A stretch of DNA of 64,000 nt from Neolentinus lepideus HHB14362 ss-1. Lineage: Eukaryota; Basidiomycota; Agaricomycetes; Gloeophyllales; Gloeophyllaceae. The translations under genes and the position numbers were made by a program. A model generated the notes under the pieces. That model saw only the letters and a program-made list of their open reading frames with translations. It did not search any database and was not told the DNA's origin. This document shows, piece after piece, positions 63,117-64,000 of the stretch (positions within the stretch are counted from its first letter, which is position 1; the number at the start of each line of letters is the position of its first letter). The stretch is taken from the NCBI GenBank assembly GCA_001632425.1, contig KV425656.1, positions 1 to 64,000 of the forward strand, read 5' to 3'.

Positions 63117-64000
63117 CTAGCTGGCTAGACCTTTTACGCGTCCCTGCACACGAGCCTCTTGTAGAGGAATAGACCCCAATACCCCTTCCTGCTCTCCTTT
63201 GCGCCACTTCTCCACCAGCGTCTTCGCTTCGACAGGTGCAACGTCCCTGTCCCTTGTTCCCACCGTGATGTGCAATCGGTCCCGCACCTCATGTGGCAGC
63301 TTTGACACAAACTCATGTCCCTCCTGCTGCTCCGCGTCTCCCTCTGAGATGACCTGCAGGTTCTCCACGGTAACGGCTATGATCCTGTCATTCCACACCA
63401 AATCACCCAGCTTAAAGTCAAAGAGCGGGCCCGTCGGTAGTCTATGGATGTTCATGCATCGCTCCCATAGCTCCGACTCGGTGGACAACGATTTCGAGTG
63501 AACGATAGTAATGTGCGGCCGTTTCGTAATTCGATTCTGATCTCGCATCGTCGTGTAGAGCTTGACTACCGACTCGGGGACATCGGCGCCCGGGCTGTCA
63601 AGAATCTGTCCGAGGAGGCGTTGACAGTCGACCTCAGCAAGTAACCCAAAGTATCGAGGCGCAGCCGGTGCCTTCTTGGCCTTTTCCTTTTCCGTCTTCT
63701 TCACCGTGGGCGCGTACGCCTTGGCCACCTGCAATGCCTCTTCGATCTTCTCTGGGGTCGGTCGAGGCAGGCCCAGGACTTTCACACATGCGTCCACAGA
63801 CCTGTTTAGCGCCTGTTCGGGGGTATCCTCCAAGCTCATCTCGACGGAGACATCCACCTCCTCCTCGCCAAGCTCTTCTGCGTTCTGTAGGAATTGCCAG
63901 ATAACATCCTCATGCGTCTTTCCGAGGGTATCGGCGCGGAGAGCTTGGTGATTCTCCCCGCGCTTGTATATCCGGTCCCCACAGATGCGGTGAATCGTCG
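63117..64000 (-). CDS. TRL1: Fungal tRNA ligase, 3' part (kinase end and cyclic phosphodiesterase domain), cut by window edge
   Basis: The frame is open from the window edge at 64000 to a stop at 63117, so the 5' part of the gene (ligase domain and most of the kinase domain) lies outside. Fungal Trl1 joins tRNA exons after intron removal and ligates HAC1-type mRNA. The visible C-terminal domain has the two HxT motifs of 2H phosphodiesterases, RPHITIVHS and RLHITVGTR, about 90 residues apart. Between them are FDFKLGDLVWNDRIIAVTVE and preceding them RYFGLLAE. Upstream residues such as YKRGENHQALRAD and THEDVIWQFLQ fit the end of the kinase domain. Apparently no intron in this part. Confidence 0.9.
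   Translation of the reverse strand, partial: TIHRICGDRIYKRGENHQALRADTLGKTHEDVIWQFLQNAEELGEEEVDVSVEMSLEDTPEQALNRSVDACVKVLGLPRPTPEKIEEALQVAKAYAPTVKKTEKEKAKKAPAAPRYFGLLAEVDCQRLLGQILDSPGADVPESVVKLYTTMRDQNRITKRPHITIVHSKSLSTESELWERCMNIHRLPTGPLFDFKLGDLVWNDRIIAVTVENLQVISEGDAEQQEGHEFVSKLPHEVRDRLHITVGTRDRDVAPVEAKTLVEKWRKGEQEGVLGSIPLQEARVQGRVKGLAS

Overview
The window looks like a chromosome segment of a filamentous basidiomycete, probably an Agaricomycete. The evidence is dense packing on both strands, many short introns (mostly about 45-60 nt, with CTRAC-like branch points just upstream of AG), and proteins with fungal homologues throughout. No bacterial, viral or intact transposon genes were recognised. 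Gene models were built by hand: exon joins were checked for reading phase and, where possible, against remembered family motifs. No database search or RNA evidence was available.

Layout. 1-12 kb: a class II eIF4E-like cap-binding protein, an unrecognised Ser/Pro-rich protein, and the spliceosomal helicase BRR2 (10 exons). 12-24 kb: COPII coat SEC31 divergent from the GTPase GPN2, a thymine/uracil DNA glycosylase (TDG/MUG family), a serine hydrolase of the FSH1 family, and a decayed FSH1-like copy behind it. 24-35 kb: the 23-exon cleavage/polyadenylation factor CFT1, an unrecognised disordered protein, and a RecQ helicase. 35-48 kb: two Enhancer-of-zeste-like CXC-SET proteins in the same orientation. 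Between them lie two cupin paralogues, an AT-rich repeat-like segment, ATG18, an unrecognised basic protein and the NF-Y subunit HAP3. 48-54 kb: a UNC-50/GMH1 membrane protein divergent from a large WW-domain protein. 54.8-56.5 kb: a monocarboxylate-transporter-like MFS protein. 56.5-63.1 kb: a gene-poor stretch with one clear gene, a UbiA-type prenyltransferase. At the right edge is the 3' part of fungal tRNA ligase.

Most genes are core housekeeping functions (translation, splicing, 3'-end formation, tRNA ligation, secretion, autophagy, DNA repair) with no operon-like logic. The notable accessory part is 35-48 kb. The two E(z)-like genes share much of their exon structure, including an apparent 2-nt exon in both. 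One copy has a GG instead of GT splice donor, and the other has lost the NHS signature of the SET active site. Unusual splicing recurs elsewhere: a 19-nt exon splitting the TDG active-site motif, a 17-nt exon at the FSH1 nucleophile elbow, and two introns that fit only GC-AG borders. These are the main candidates for follow-up. I did not find a convincing wholly new multi-gene system.
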